From assembly GCF_021155765.1 (NCBI RefSeq), contig NC_060113.1, positions 5,719,001-5,783,000 of the forward strand: a stretch of DNA of 64,000 bases. Direction: 5' to 3'. The notes below the pieces were generated by a model. The model was not told where the DNA came from. It worked only from the letters and a program-made list of their open reading frames with translations, and searched no databases. How positions within the stretch are numbered: the first letter of the stretch is position 1; every line of letters starts with the position of its first letter. Both the position numbers and the translations under genes were made by a program. Below, in pieces: positions 13,601 through 25,600 of this stretch. The stretch comes from Diprion similis (taxonomy: Eukaryota > Arthropoda > Insecta > Hymenoptera > Diprionidae).

Positions 13601-15566
13601 CGAAACACTCGATGGTACAAAATTACATGACGTCATCTCGATAAGAGTGTTATTACAGGTACTGCAATCTGTGTATTAAGGCTGAAAGCAGCTATCGATA
13701 CTGTTGATTTCAACAGCATGGATCGTTGGTTTGCATTATAAGATTGAAGACGATCACCGATCTAAATGACTCGTTTTTTTTCATTTGTTTCTCGTTCTCA
13801 TTGCCCTTGATTGTGTAAGGTGATATATTCAACGAAGTAGATTTACAAATCCGATTTACGAAGTCATTTTTAATTTTGGTTCAAATTTCTAAGACCTTGC
13901 GTGAAACTATGTTATTCGCTTTTCAAATAACAGTCAATACCAGTGTGAACAATGATATTCTAGTCTCGAAATGCTTCGAATCATTGAAGTTAACATTAAC
14001 CGTAAATCCCATATGAAAACTATCTAAAATAATCTGATTTTATCCAAGATAAATAAGGAAGTATTGTAAACATCGTTAATTTATTTTTTTTTCAAAAATT
14101 TAACCTCACTCACTCACAATCAAATCAATACGTTTTATTCATCGCGTAGAATTTCTATACTTTTTTTCTCTAAATATCCGTATCTTGAGAGTTACTCAGT
14201 CAATTTTCTGCTCAAAGTATTGAAAATTTATTGAGTTATGATTTTTAGAGTAGAATGACCCACTTTCTGTTATTTTGTTGTTATATGAATTTTTTTTTCA
14301 TATTCAAAATTTCTATTTGCTAAAATTAATTAATTTACTTTGATAAGTCATAGTTAAAGCATATCCCAAATTTTTTTCAGGTTATTCAAACCGATATCTC
14401 CGTTGCCAAGCAATGATTTTTGATGCAGTCTCCAGTAACCCCGGTGCAAGACCAATGTTATACACAGAAGTTGTGCAACGCGAAGGGTTAATTGTTGATA
14501 ATTGTTGGTAATCCGAGATCGTTTCGCGTCCGGTAATTCTCGATAATGGAATACTAGATACATAGCTTCATTCGTTTACCGTGACATTTGTCCTTTACTT
14601 TTAAAGTGACGAGGCGTGTTCGTTGATCGCCGATGCATATTTAACAATCACATAACTAAGATGATCAATATCTCGCATCGCTAATCTCTCCAAAAGAAGG
14701 ACGAAGACACTGACTTTCCATTTCTCTCATACGTTACCGTGCAGAATATTTAACAAATGCAAGTGTAACAACGACATAGAAATATCAGCATCTAATATCA
14801 AAGTGACCAAGTCATGGATCCTGGTAGTTTAAATTGCGTATAATCAATTTTCTCAACAATGACAAACGACACCAATCACAAATCATTTTAAAAGTCTCAC
14901 CTGCACCACAATTGCACATTGATTTGTTTACGTATTATGAATAGCGATTTCTTGTTTCTGACAAAACTTCACGGTATAAAATGAGATGCACTGCCCACCT
15001 CCTCTTCGATTGGTTAGTGTCATGTGACGTCATTGATAGTAGTCAAAGAATTCAAACCCCCGAAAAACACTTTTAACGTTTGTACTTATACAAGCCATTT
15101 TATCAATTTTAAAAAATGTGTTCCGAACGTTAAATCCATGGAGAATTTTATTTTCCTGCAACCTTAGCGATTATGAGTATTCCGGTTAAAGACAAGCGAA
15201 AAACTGCAAAAATGTAATGCGGCAATCGAACCCACCCCTAATTAATAATTGATCAGAAACTCCAGCGTTGCCCAACCGTCTGGCTGTGGCCCAATCATAA
15301 CAGGACTGTATATATTCGTACTTAAGTACCCACTTCAAGCGAGTATTGCGGGGCCTCTGACATTTCGACGTCGCGAAATGTCCAAAAGTAGAACACCGCG
15401 TACTCGTCCTGGGGACTTGGCGAGGGGCGTCGGGATCGCGTGCACTTGTAATAAATTGATGTCAGAGACGTCGTCGGGGACGCAGGCGACACGAAGTCAC
15501 CGATCGAAACGAAACCATTGTTGGGCGTGGCTGGATACATCAGGGTGATCCTGGGCCCCTTTTCGG

Positions 15567-15603
15567 TATATAAGCGAGGAGGAACCGGGCTGACAGCATC
15601 ATT
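15567..15603 (+). promoter_or_regulatory. CPR2 core promoter
   Basis: TATATAAG at 15567-15574 with TCATT initiator at 15599-15603, 34 bp from TATA start to initiator A. A GC-rich block (CTGGGCCCC) lies just upstream. Confidence 0.78.
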
Positions 15604-15638
15604 CGGTCATCGACGATCACAGAATTAATCCACACACC

Positions 15639-16444
15639 ATGGTCTTCAAGGTTTGTGCAGTCCCAATTCAATATTTCAACTCCTTCTTTACTCTCTCTTT
15701 TTTCACCGCTAAAAGAATTCTCGTAAGATACTGTCTTCATTATTGATTCTGTCGATTTTAAAGTCTTGGAACAACGCCCAAACGGTGCTGAAATTACATA
15801 ACTGTGAGAGTGGAAATAAGGTGGCCGTACTGGAAAAAGTTCCTTTTCTCATGTTTCACGGCGTTGAATATCGTTCTTTCAGCATTCGGATGCTATTTCA
15901 AATTTGAATAACGATTGAAATTGAATTTTCTTACCCTGTAAAACGAGTCGATGGTCTATGCTAATCCAATTTCCTTTACCAGGTGATTTCCGCACTTGCT
16001 CTCGTGGCCGTCGTCTCTGCTGGCGTGATCCCAGCTGCCCCGATTGCCTACCACGCAGGCGCTGCCCCCGTCTACGCTCACGCCGCTCCCGTTGCACCAG
16101 TAGCCCAAGTTGCCTACGCAGCCCCGATCGCTAAGGCAGTTGTGACAAAGGCCATCGACGCCGACTACGACCCCAACCCCCAGTACAGCTACTCCTACGA
16201 CGTCCAGGACGCGATAACCGGCGACAACAAGCAGCAGCAGGAGAGCCGCAACGGAGATGCCGTTCAGGGTAGCTACTCCTTTATAGAATCCGACGGAAGC
16301 CGTCGCATCGTCGAATATACCGCTGACCCCGTTAACGGCTTCAACGCCATCGTCCACAAGGAAGCTGGAACTGTTGCTGTCAAGACCGCTGCTGCCGTTG
16401 CTCCCGTCACCCACATTGCCGCGGCTCCAATCCAACACTACTGA
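15639..16444 (+). CDS. CPR2: RR-2 cuticular protein, 157 aa
   Basis: A secreted cuticle protein predicted to bind chitin. Exons are 15639-15650 (MVFK, donor GTTTGT) and 15983-16444 (acceptor ACCAG). The 332-bp intron is the shortest in the cluster. The signal peptide is residues 1-17 ([13 protein letters not shown]). A spacer with [15 protein letters not shown] repeats leads to the RR-2 domain at about 65-131: [42 protein letters not shown] and [13 protein letters not shown]. The tail is short (IQHY end). Exon 2 happens to begin with GTG, which is not a start codon here. AATAAA follows 62 nt after the stop. The domain is closest to that of CPR9-CPR10 (GDNKQQ). Confidence 0.95.
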
Positions 16445-16505
16445 TTAATTTTCCCCTGAAATAACACAACACGTTTTCATCCATTTATATTTATGTCTCG
16501 GTGTA

Positions 16506-16511
16506 AATAAA
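16506..16511 (+). terminator. CPR2 poly(A) signal
   Basis: AATAAA about 60 nt beyond the CPR2 stop. Confidence 0.75.
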
Positions 16512-17073
16512 GAACTGCTCTTTTTATCAAAATTCATAGTGTATCGGTCGTCTTTCAGTAATTTGATCCTGGAACTGTCGAAAGGTACATATCAGTCTCT
16601 TTTGATTCTCGAATTTCCTTGACTTACAGTTCAGATTGATCTATGAAAAGAAATAGCGTCTTTGCAACTGCTGAGAATATATCTATATTAGAGTCATCTT
16701 TTCTGATGTTGAAAAGTGGAAGTATTTTTTAATTTTAAATTACATTATGCTTTCGCAATCGGTTCCATTTTAAACGATTTTGATCCAATTTCACATTGAT
16801 TCAAAATTCATTGTCCTTCAAAGAAATGCCTCGCGTGACTAGGTAGGTAAGAACCCCAGGAGTAATGAAGCATGCGATCACTGTCAACGTTCTCCCTTGA
16901 ACTCGACGACGGACAGTGTCTCGCCCATTTCCCCGCAGTCACGGAAACCGCGACTCTGATCGCATTAAATGCTCGCTCGACTGTGTCTAATTGCAAGTGT
17001 AACTATTCCCGGTTTAATGCACTTGTAGATCGACAACCGCAAGGTCTGTTAGACCATATACTTGGTCTCTAGG

Positions 17074-17121
17074 CCGTCCGGTGAACCGGAGTTCTACACT
17101 CCGCCGGTAATAACCGGACGG
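17074..17121. repeat. GC-rich hairpin between CPR2 and CPR3
   Basis: CCGTCCGGT at 17074-17082 pairs perfectly with ACCGGACGG at 17113-17121, and an inner ACCGGAG/CTCCGCCGG pairing strengthens the stem. It lies between the convergent 3' ends of CPR2 (+) and CPR3 (-). Function unknown. Confidence 0.7.
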
Positions 17122-17524
17122 TAAAGAAGGTGCTGTTCTGATGTGGTTACATGATTTATTGCTATGAATGCATAAGTGCTGCAGACACTTAGATTATAGT
17201 TGCTAGCTATTACAATGATGTGAATAGTTTCACTTTGAAGGCTAATATAAAAAGCTTATAATTGTACACAGAATATGGTGACTAACATTATAAATATACT
17301 CAAAGAGGAAACAAAACCACGAGGTATTCAATACAATCGATGTGTTAGACGGCATAGCTACCGAAAATGGTACCGAAGAATCTGATCTGCATCTACATTT
17401 TCGTTATTGGTGGTTAACGTTCAACGTCAACGTTCTTGGTTCCAAAAATAATCAGCACAACTGATCAAGGATCTAGCGGTATCATTTCAAGTTGCTATTT
17501 AATTCATTGAATTCATGATCGGTC

Positions 17525-18665
17525 TTAATGATGGACCAAGCCCAGGGTACGATGTGAATAAGCAGGACCCGGATAGGCGTACAGCAGGCGATGATGAGCG
17601 ACGGTCAAAGGTCTTGCCAGGGCGACTGGTGTGGCGGCAATTGCGGCCTTGACTATGGCAGGTTCCTTGTGAACTACGGCATTGAACCCGTTTATGGGGT
17701 CAGCAGTGTAGTCGACGACGCGACGCGATCCATCGGGTTCCACGAGAGAGTAGCTGCCACGAACTACGTCACCGTCCCTGATCTCGTGCTGCATTTTCGA
17801 ATCACCTGTCAGGGTATCCTGGACGTTGTAAGCGTAGTTGTACTGCGGATTTGGGTCATGAGAGTCGACTGGCTTCGACACGGTTAGCACAGCTCCAGCT
17901 GGAACTGGGTGATGAAGGAATGCTCCACGCGCGGCAGCGATCATCCCGATGAATAAGAAACACTGGAAAAATGATTGGTCAGAATTTGGAACTTTGCGAA
18001 ATTCGGATGATGCGTGGGAAAATGTAGAGGTCTGGAAAATACATCGATGGAAACTTTCAACGATCGGATCAACCGTTCAAGAACCGGAAACTTGCTGCTA
18101 AGGTTATCGAAGTTTCAGGAGACCAATTAGGCCCTTGTTTTTTCAATAATAGGAAATTGGAAACACGAAATTGAGATGTGCGAGTTCATCATTTAAGCAG
18201 GGTTCAACATGTTTCAAGTTTTGATCAGATTTTATACTTGAGGGGGTCGATGGTATTTTCTTTGCTTCTAAGATAGAAAATGTTTGGTGGATTAAAATAT
18301 AAAAACTAATTTTTGAAGATTGCTGGTAAGATTAAAAATAGTGGACACACTTTGATGTATGCAAATTGAAACTTCAATTTTCAATTTTTTTTAACATCAT
18401 TGATTGATCTGCGATTTCAATTCTACAATTTTCATGTCAAACTCCGAGTCAGTGATCCCAGAAAACATATGCAAAAAATTGCGTTTCTCAAATAAAAGTT
18501 ATTCCTCCCAACCTTCGAGTCCGGAAGTGGTTACATAGACAACTTTTAACGCGACGGGAAACGTTTCCAAGCCTGACCATAAATCTTGACTTCAAGATTT
18601 TACTTTGAGAAAATCGACCAAACCTAAATTATGGCTGATTTTTCACATCTTACCTTAACTGCCAT
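17525..18665 (-). CDS. CPR3: RR-2 cuticular protein, 149 aa
   Basis: A minus-strand secreted cuticle protein. Exon 1 is 18665-18654 (MAVK, donor GTAAGA) and exon 2 is 17962-17525 (acceptor TTCCAG), with a 691-bp intron. The start is taken from exon 1: the first in-frame ATG inside exon 2 (17944) would omit half of the signal peptide ([13 protein letters not shown]). RR-2 domain about 38-105: [54 protein letters not shown]. It differs from its neighbours in having few AAP repeats, a His-rich tail with arginines (HHRLLYAY.., ending GLVHH) and a cysteine in the leader. It is the most divergent member in the window. ATTAAA at 17503-17498 could be the poly(A) signal but is unusually close to the stop. 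Confidence 0.93.
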
Positions 18666-18715
18666 CGCTTCCAACTCGATATAAATTGCCACGATGAAGT
18701 AACGATGAAGTCAGA

Positions 18716-18756
18716 AGACTTAGTACATCATCCAGAACTGTATCTCGACTTATATA
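18716..18756 (-). promoter_or_regulatory. CPR3 core promoter
   Basis: TATATAAG on the minus strand at 18756-18749, about 90 bp before the CPR3 ATG. No TCAGT is present at the usual spacing. The start is expected around 18720, within ACTAAGTC. Confidence 0.65.
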
Positions 18757-18769
18757 GTACGGAAAGACT

Positions 18770-20730
18770 CCTAGGGCCCTGCACCACTCCCGTCTATTCC
18801 ACCGCTGGCTATATCCAGATGCATTTTTGTCACCTGACCACTATCAGCCATTGCACTTGCCTATGCCTCTCGGTGAATCATGAATTCGCATAGTCATATT
18901 GAAAGCGAACAAATTCAGTCGGACATGCAGTGTTGTGCTATTTTATAGATCAGCTAGAATTAGTGTAACCTTGAACATTGATGGTTGGTACTAACATGGA
19001 AACATGGATGAGTATGAACGGACGTAAGGTCTTCAGAAAAACATGCTATCCCGACTCGATCATCAGTTCTGCATCAGATGATCTCAGTCGATTGTGATTC
19101 GGAACTAGACTGTAAACGAGGTACAGTGATATTCATCAATGCCTTAACCTTCCAGCTAACTTGTTTTCTGTACGAAACAAAATTCGTGTAAAATCGAGGT
19201 CGAATTTTGTTTTGGACCGAAGATCAAGTTGGCCCGAAGATTAAGGCATTCTTGAATATTACTGTACGTACAACAAAGCTTTGCGTGATAGCTGTGTTGA
19301 GTGATAAATGATAGTCCACTTCTTTGTCTTGGCAGAGACTATAATTTTGTTGAATTTTTTAGATCAGGGTGCATCCCGGAGGCGATCCTGAGATCACCCT
19401 CACGAGGACAGCGCGTGTCTCGCCCAGCTGATCTATCCTGACTAACTAAACGAGCTAATCCAACGATTTGCTACTGGCTCTAGTACAGAAGACGGTCTTA
19501 GTACCGTCGCAGCTCGATTCATGGAATGTTCCTAATAAAGAATGGACAAGTACAGGGAAACCCGATTGAGAGTAAGAAGGCTTAGGAAAGACACGCCAAA
19601 TTGCGGTCGTCCGCACTCGTTCACTGCCGAAACTGATCTACCAAAATCGGCGCGCTCTCGGTTATCAGATCGTCAAGTGATACCCGCCCGCCCTCTGGTG
19701 TTGAGGACTGAAACTACGGACTAGTCGAAGGGCACCACGCCTTAAGGCGCTTATGAAGACGCGTTGTACATACACCTCGAAAACGCGGGGATGCAAAACT
19801 CCTATACCGCTCAAGCGATCAGAGTGAAACTTGGGCAGTTGATCCCTTATTTTGGCAAAAAGTGGAGCGAATTTTTACTTTTACAAAATTTTGAAAAAAA
19901 TTTTACAGATTGGTTACCACCTACAGAAATTGGCCAAATTTTCACAGTTGCACGGAATGGATTGAACTATCCGGTATGATGCCACTCGGCGGTAATGAAA
20001 TACACATTTTGAGCCCAGTTCTATGAGATTTGATGGTGAAATGACGAAATGGCAGCTGATCTGGTTCTCGATTATGAAGAACACCGAAATCTCATTTTGG
20101 CGACATTTGTTACCGACCTTTCACGCATGCCGGTAATTTTTTACCGACATGACACGCATACATTGCCAGCATGCGCGTAATGTCGGTAACAAATGTCGCC
20201 AAAATGAGATTTCGGTGTTCTTCATAATCGAGAACCAGATCAGCTGCTATTTCGTCACCTCACCATCAAATCTCATGGAACTGGGCTTAAAATGTGTGTT
20301 TCATCACCGCCGAGTGGCATCATACCGGATAGTTCGATCCATTCAGTGCAACTGTGAAAATTTGGCCAATTTCTGCGGGTGGTAACCAATCTGTAAATTT
20401 TTTTCCAAATTTTGAAAAATTAAAAAGACGCTCCACTTTTTGCCAAAATAAGGCATTAACTGCCCAAGTTTCACTCTGATCGCTCAAGCGGTATAGGAGT
20501 TCCCTCCCCGCGTTTTCGAGGTATACAACGCGTCTTTATAAGCACCTTAAGCTACACTGACTGCGTTAAAAGCGCAAACACAGTCTTTTACTAAGTTGTT
20601 CCGTCAAATCTGACTTGGACTTATAAAAACCAACGATGTCAAAGGTACCAATGAGATGAGATACATCAAACCAAGGGTGAAAGAAGACGCTAAACGCGGT
20701 TTAAATATACATTAAAAAAACAGTGTATAA
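18770..20730. other. Intergenic stretch CPR3-CPR4
   Basis: No gene supported. Most of the right half is a foldback element (19746-20546). The 19370-19735 segment is GC-richer than its surroundings and may be old transposon sequence, but I cannot assign it. Confidence 0.55.
19746..20546. mobile_element. TTAA-flanked foldback element, about 800 bp
   Basis: Almost the whole element is an inverted repeat with arms of roughly 380-400 bp. The left end is GGCGCTTATGAAGACGCG; the right end, reverse-complemented, is GGTGCTTATAAAGACGCG. TTAA stands immediately outside both ends (19742-19745 and 20547-20550), the target duplication of piggyBac-type transposons. Inner matches include the GAACACCGAAATCTCATTTT arm at about 20079 and its complement at about 20200. 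There is no transposase frame; open frames in the arms are by-products. The piggyBac assignment is inference. Confidence 0.85.
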
Positions 20731-20736
20731 TGTTAT

Positions 20737-20742
20737 TTTATT
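20737..20742 (-). terminator. CPR4 poly(A) signal
   Basis: AATAAA on the minus strand about 60 nt beyond the CPR4 stop. Confidence 0.72.
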
Positions 20743-20803
20743 GTCTGTACAGAACTAACAAATAAAAATAATAAACATAATGAAATGCGACATTCAGCGA
20801 TGC

Positions 20804-22569
20804 TTAATGGTGGTATCCGGCGTATGGGATCGGAGCGTGGGAGTATACGGGGGCATGGGCGTATTTGACGGGAGCTGGAGCGTACTTGGCGACGACGGGA
20901 GCGTGGACGGGTTTTCCCTCCTTGTGAACGACGGCGTTGAATCCGCTGTGGGGGTCGGCGGTGTACTCAACGACGCGACGGGTTCCGTCAGCTTCGACGA
21001 GGGAGTAGCTACCGTGGACGACGTCTCCGTCTCGGGACTCCTGCTGGCTCTTGATGTCGCCGGTGTGATCGTCGTGCACGTCGTAGGAGAAGTTGTACTG
21101 GGGATGGGGGTCGTACTCGGCGTCGACTCCCTTAACCACTGCCTTGGCGTACACTGGTGCTGGTGCATGGGCGTAAGCTGGACCCGATGGGTATCCGTAG
21201 TGACCCTGGGCACTTACACCGGCACTGGCGGCGGCCACGATGGCGACGAGAGAGATGAGCTGAGAGGAAAAATCGAAGAGCATCGTCAGAGGGGGAGAAA
21301 GAGAGAGGAAGATAGAAGCGGGTTTAGTCCACAAGTCCTGAAAGACTATGATTTCCTAAGGACTATGCAATGAGTACACAGAAAAAAACACAAAAATGAA
21401 AGAAAATAAGGGATAAATGATTAAAAATAAATAAAAGAAGTGAGCAAAGTAGATAAGTAGAAAAACAAAGAGTAGTTATCAAATGAAATAAATGAAAATG
21501 AAATGTAAATTAAGTAGGCAAAATGAGACGTAAAATAAAAAGGTGTCATTAGAGTCCGAAGAAAAGAATCAACTGAGGGGTCGATTACTTGGTAATCAAA
21601 TGAGTCCTTCCAACTCATTGGCAAATTGATTTCAAGAAGTTTTTTACTCATTTGTATTTTGTCATGTGATTTACACTGATTTCCCAGCGTTACGATGGAA
21701 TTACAAAAAATTATGCTCATCGCTGGGAGATCATTGGAAATCACATGGTAGGCTGGAAATTTGAAAGCACATTATAAGCTTATCCAAATGAGCAGAATGT
21801 TTGAATGAATTGATACCATTTTGTGTTTACCGAAAGATTCACAACGATCCCCATGATTCCCAACGAACTCAATTTTTCAGTTATCTCGATTAATTTCTAA
21901 TTGATTCGAAGAGTATTTGTTATATTCGAGTTCCGTTTATTCAAAATCTCATTTCCAACTATTATCTTCACAAACTTCGCTGAGTGAGTAGCTACTTCAA
22001 TCGCCTGTTGAGTTTAGTTATTTCCTTCCAATTCTATCTTCCAGTGACACAGAAGTAGTGCCAATATTTTCGTTCCCAATTGGAACCCGATCATTTCTAC
22101 ATTGAATTTCTATCAGTAACGGAAAACCTTTAAGTCTAATCAATAATTCTGACCAATTTTCACGAGCTCCTACAATTTCGCTACCGTTTTTTAACGACGG
22201 TTAAAGGGGCCATGCATTTCTCGATAAACGGAAGCCGTTTGATAGATTCAAAATTCGGAAAGTCATGAATTTATAGAGCGCAGTTACGTTCTCTGCGAGC
22301 CAAAATCTCCGGGGTCTTAAAAGGACCAATTTTATTATCTGTAACTTTGACTTTTCCGCAGTGAAACAATGACACAGTGTATTTTAATATCCAATTGAAG
22401 CGTCACGAGTGTTGATGGAATGATCCATGATCAAGGTGATTCGGAGTGTTCTTCCGTTTCCACTGAAGAGGAGAGCACACATGCAGCGAATATTTTTCAC
22501 GAACGTTCACCGGTATTTAAAATTTTCTTTCTTTCGATTCTTGCGGTCAAAACTCACCTTGAATGCCAT
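20804..22569 (-). CDS. CPR4: RR-2 cuticular protein, 155 aa
   Basis: A minus-strand secreted cuticle protein. Exon 1 is 22569-22558 (MAFK, donor GTGAGT) and exon 2 is 21259-20804 (acceptor CTCAG), with a 1.3-kb intron. The frame stays open into the intron as far as 21334, but the spliced start gives a proper signal peptide ([14 protein letters not shown]). After a Gly/His/Tyr spacer ([16 protein letters not shown]), the RR-2 domain covers about 52-119: [57 protein letters not shown] replaces the usual HN/VN. The tail has HAPV/YAPAP repeats and ends GYHH. The long antisense frame over this exon is a codon-bias shadow. Confidence 0.95.
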
Positions 22570-22595
22570 GATTGTTAGATGCTGAGAACTGCACG

Positions 22596-22633
22596 ACTGA
22601 TACTGTTTTCACCGAAACTACGGGGTTTATATA
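22596..22633 (-). promoter_or_regulatory. CPR4 core promoter
   Basis: Minus-strand TATATAAA at 22633-22626 and TCAGT at 22600-22596, 35 bp from TATA start to initiator A. A GC-rich patch (GCCCCGGGCC on the minus strand) lies about 30 bp upstream. Confidence 0.8.
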
Positions 22634-25600
22634 CTCTAGTTGCTCTCACTATTTCGGTGGCCCGGGGCGCAACTATTGCGCTTCTATCCCCGAATAATTC
22701 CCCTGTTCTACGTACCTCAATACGCCTATCAAAATGCTCCACATCAGGGACCGTTACATGGATTATGACACATGTTACAGCCTCGAGATACTTGAAGGGA
22801 ACCGCAGTTATGCAACTCTAGACCGCAGTCGAAGCCCGCCTTCGACTAACCTGTTTTTTTTTGTTTTTTATTTTTTGGTTTTTTTTTCACATACTCACAA
22901 CGAGGCGTGAATTTTTTTTTCGACAATTTTCAAAATTTTACCCCAATCAGGGTTGCTCAGGAAGAAAACCGAGTAGCTAAAATCATCTTGAGCTTAAAGT
23001 CTTTGTTACTTATAGCTACTTGAGATGCAGAGAAATATGTGAATGGTTATGGGATTTTGACATTGACTTGTTATTGTCACGAATGTATGATATATGGTGT
23101 ATTTATAAATAATACGTAATGCGACAGTTGGACGAAGAAAGCACGCTCTATAAAAACTAATACCCATGAAGCACTATGTAGAACAGAAAATGTTACGCAA
23201 GAAAGTAACCACGCCTAGAAATCTAGATACAAGTCAATGTATAACCAATGCTGTAATCGCACCTTTAAGATTTTGACAAACTGATAGGTATAGAAATAGA
23301 ATACCTATACAAGTGATCGCAAAGGGCCGCAATACATTAGTCTAGCTCTATAAATTTATTATAATCCAAGGATATTGAACGTTTGATTTATCATTTTTTT
23401 TTTGCACATTTTTTAATTTCATTGCAAGAAAATAGGGGATTGTAAAAAAAAAAAAAAAAACTGTGAAGCGTTATAATTTCAAATTCTTGTTCCAATAATT
23501 ATACTAAAATTTGGCATGTCTCAGATTTTTTTAAGACGTTCACTTAAGCGATAATTAGTTACGAAGTGACAGAGAAAGAGAGAAATCTTTCACCAGCAGA
23601 TGACAGTGTTATGGAAAGTGGATAAAACGCGTGGGTGCTTTGTCACATTTTTTTATGCCTTATGTATGTCTCGTTCCCAATCATGATTCAGTTTCAGACG
23701 TATGAGTGTGCATATATTATACCCTTGGATAAACTCTTTCTAATTAATATCTGGCCTCGAGGCCGTTGTCGCGTTGCGAATTGTAAGAAATTATTATTAT
23801 TCGCAGCACTATAATACATTATGTGCGCCTAGGTTATACAAGCAAGAATGCGGAGTGAAAAAATCAGGTGAAAAGGAATATTAATTATTAATGTATTCTT
23901 CTCTTCCATCGAGGTAATAATTTTCAAGACCGGCGTGTGCATAATTAGAAATCACAATTCACGAAATCCTATTCGTGGCAATAAAAATTCAAATCACTGT
24001 CATCGCTGTGTTCGATAATTGTCTGTATATTCTAATTTATTTAAATGTATTTTCTTTAAACATTTTTTCACTCTCAGATACAAATCTTATGATCTTCATT
24101 TTAACAGAAAGCGTTTAGCTGGATTTATTTCCACTTGACTAAGTTTGCAAAGAATCAATAAATCTTTCCGGTTCACCTGCAGCTGAGCAGGTAAAAAAGC
24201 GAAAGTTCCCGAATGGTCAAAGTTAATTTGATACCACTTGTCGATTAAATAAACTGCAATAAAAGTACAAGACAATCGCATGTAAGATCGCATTGTCGCT
24301 TGTACTGACTTCCTCTAGCAAAGCCTCGGGCATTGTTTATAACTGTATCAGGCATTGTTTCACTTACAGCTTCATTCCGAATTTATTATTTAAAGAAGCA
24401 TAATCACTTGTCAATCTACGTAAATCTCCTTATTTTTAAATTCGACAGAATTTCCAACTAAATAATGATAATAATCGATCCTTACCGAACAAAATCCTGT
24501 CTTCATAAGTCTCCCCAACAAATAATGATACGATTTCATATCACAAATGAATAAAATATCGAGTATTATAAGCAGTTGTCATGAAGTTTAAAAGTTTGAA
24601 ATATAACTCTGAGGTAGCTGCGAATAATTGAATTCAAATCAGTGAGAAGAAAGAAAAAGAAGATAAATAAACAGACGGCCGTTTGCCATTTTGAAAGTAT
24701 TCAAAGCCGAACAATCACAGACTATACGAAGTTGTTATGAAATGTTTCAAATCGAATAATATACTCAAACTATCACTGCAGTAGTCTAGCTATCGCATTG
24801 TTCTCCGTATAACAGCTGGCTTTGAGTGAGATCATACCTTCGTCGTTTTAACTATCTCATTTAGTAGCCCAGTTGCGTAATTATTTATCAGAGCATGGAG
24901 AAGTTCGGCGAGCTTCGCTCAGCCACTTTACTCCTACTCATAGATCATGATCCACCTACCTACCTGTGTCCAGGATATTCTAGATCTGATATTTTCACAC
25001 CGTAATGCAAAACGTCTTCCGTAATCGGGTCCTAGAATTACCGGACTTGCTGCGCAAATCGTAGACGTAACACAAGCGTTAAATACTCACATAACTTGAG
25101 GAAATTCTATATTCTCACAGCCGAGACTTTGCGAAATGTAGTCACAGTTCTCAGGATTCAAAACAAGACGCCATCTGTTGATAAAAAATGGCGATCACCG
25201 CTTCGAAATCCTCGTATTTAATTTTAAATTTTGTTTTTCACCGTATTTTTTAGTCCGAGCTCAATTAGCGTAATAAAATAAAAGTCTGACAGCCTGCACA
25301 GAATTTTCTGGCATGCCTTAATCGCGTTATTGCTACGAAACGATCGACTGATAACCTCCCTTCAGACGCCATATTGTTTGTGCGTTAGAACTCAATGCAC
25401 GAAGTGAAATTCTTCGATGTAAAAGCTGCGTTGATATCTTGATAAAAGTAATTACACTCGAAGCTTCAAGATTTGGAGAAATTAATTTGAACTTTGGATT
25501 ACGACGGAGATCAGTGAAAGATTTTTTTTTTTTTTTTTTTTTTTTTCGGCCACGAAATGTCGTCAATGTTTTTGCATAAATTTTTCTTCCGTCTTGAAAA

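Larger units (their letters stand above)
10060..15560. other. Intergenic stretch CPR1-CPR2
   Basis: No supported gene. It contains two neighbouring foldback structures (10317-10439 and 10442-10683), a small hairpin at 10842-10918 with GAACGATCCAGA against TCTGGATCGTT, and a short run of CCTAACC units near 12555. The open frame at 11529-11984 (151 codons) has overlapping frames of similar length and no recognisable domain, so I do not call it. Confidence 0.55.

Noticed and set aside
15215-15240. GGTTCGATT on the minus strand as a tRNA T-loop
   Set aside because: The flanking bases do not form a T stem, and no A box or acceptor stem lies at the right distance. No tRNA was found elsewhere either.
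19370-19735. LTR or retroelement fragment left of the foldback element
   Set aside because: GC-richer with an AATAAA, but I see no TG..CA ends, primer-binding site or coding remnant to support it.
20149-20385. 78-codon frame inside the foldback element
   Set aside because: It lies in the inverted arm and has a mirror counterpart. No similarity to a transposase.
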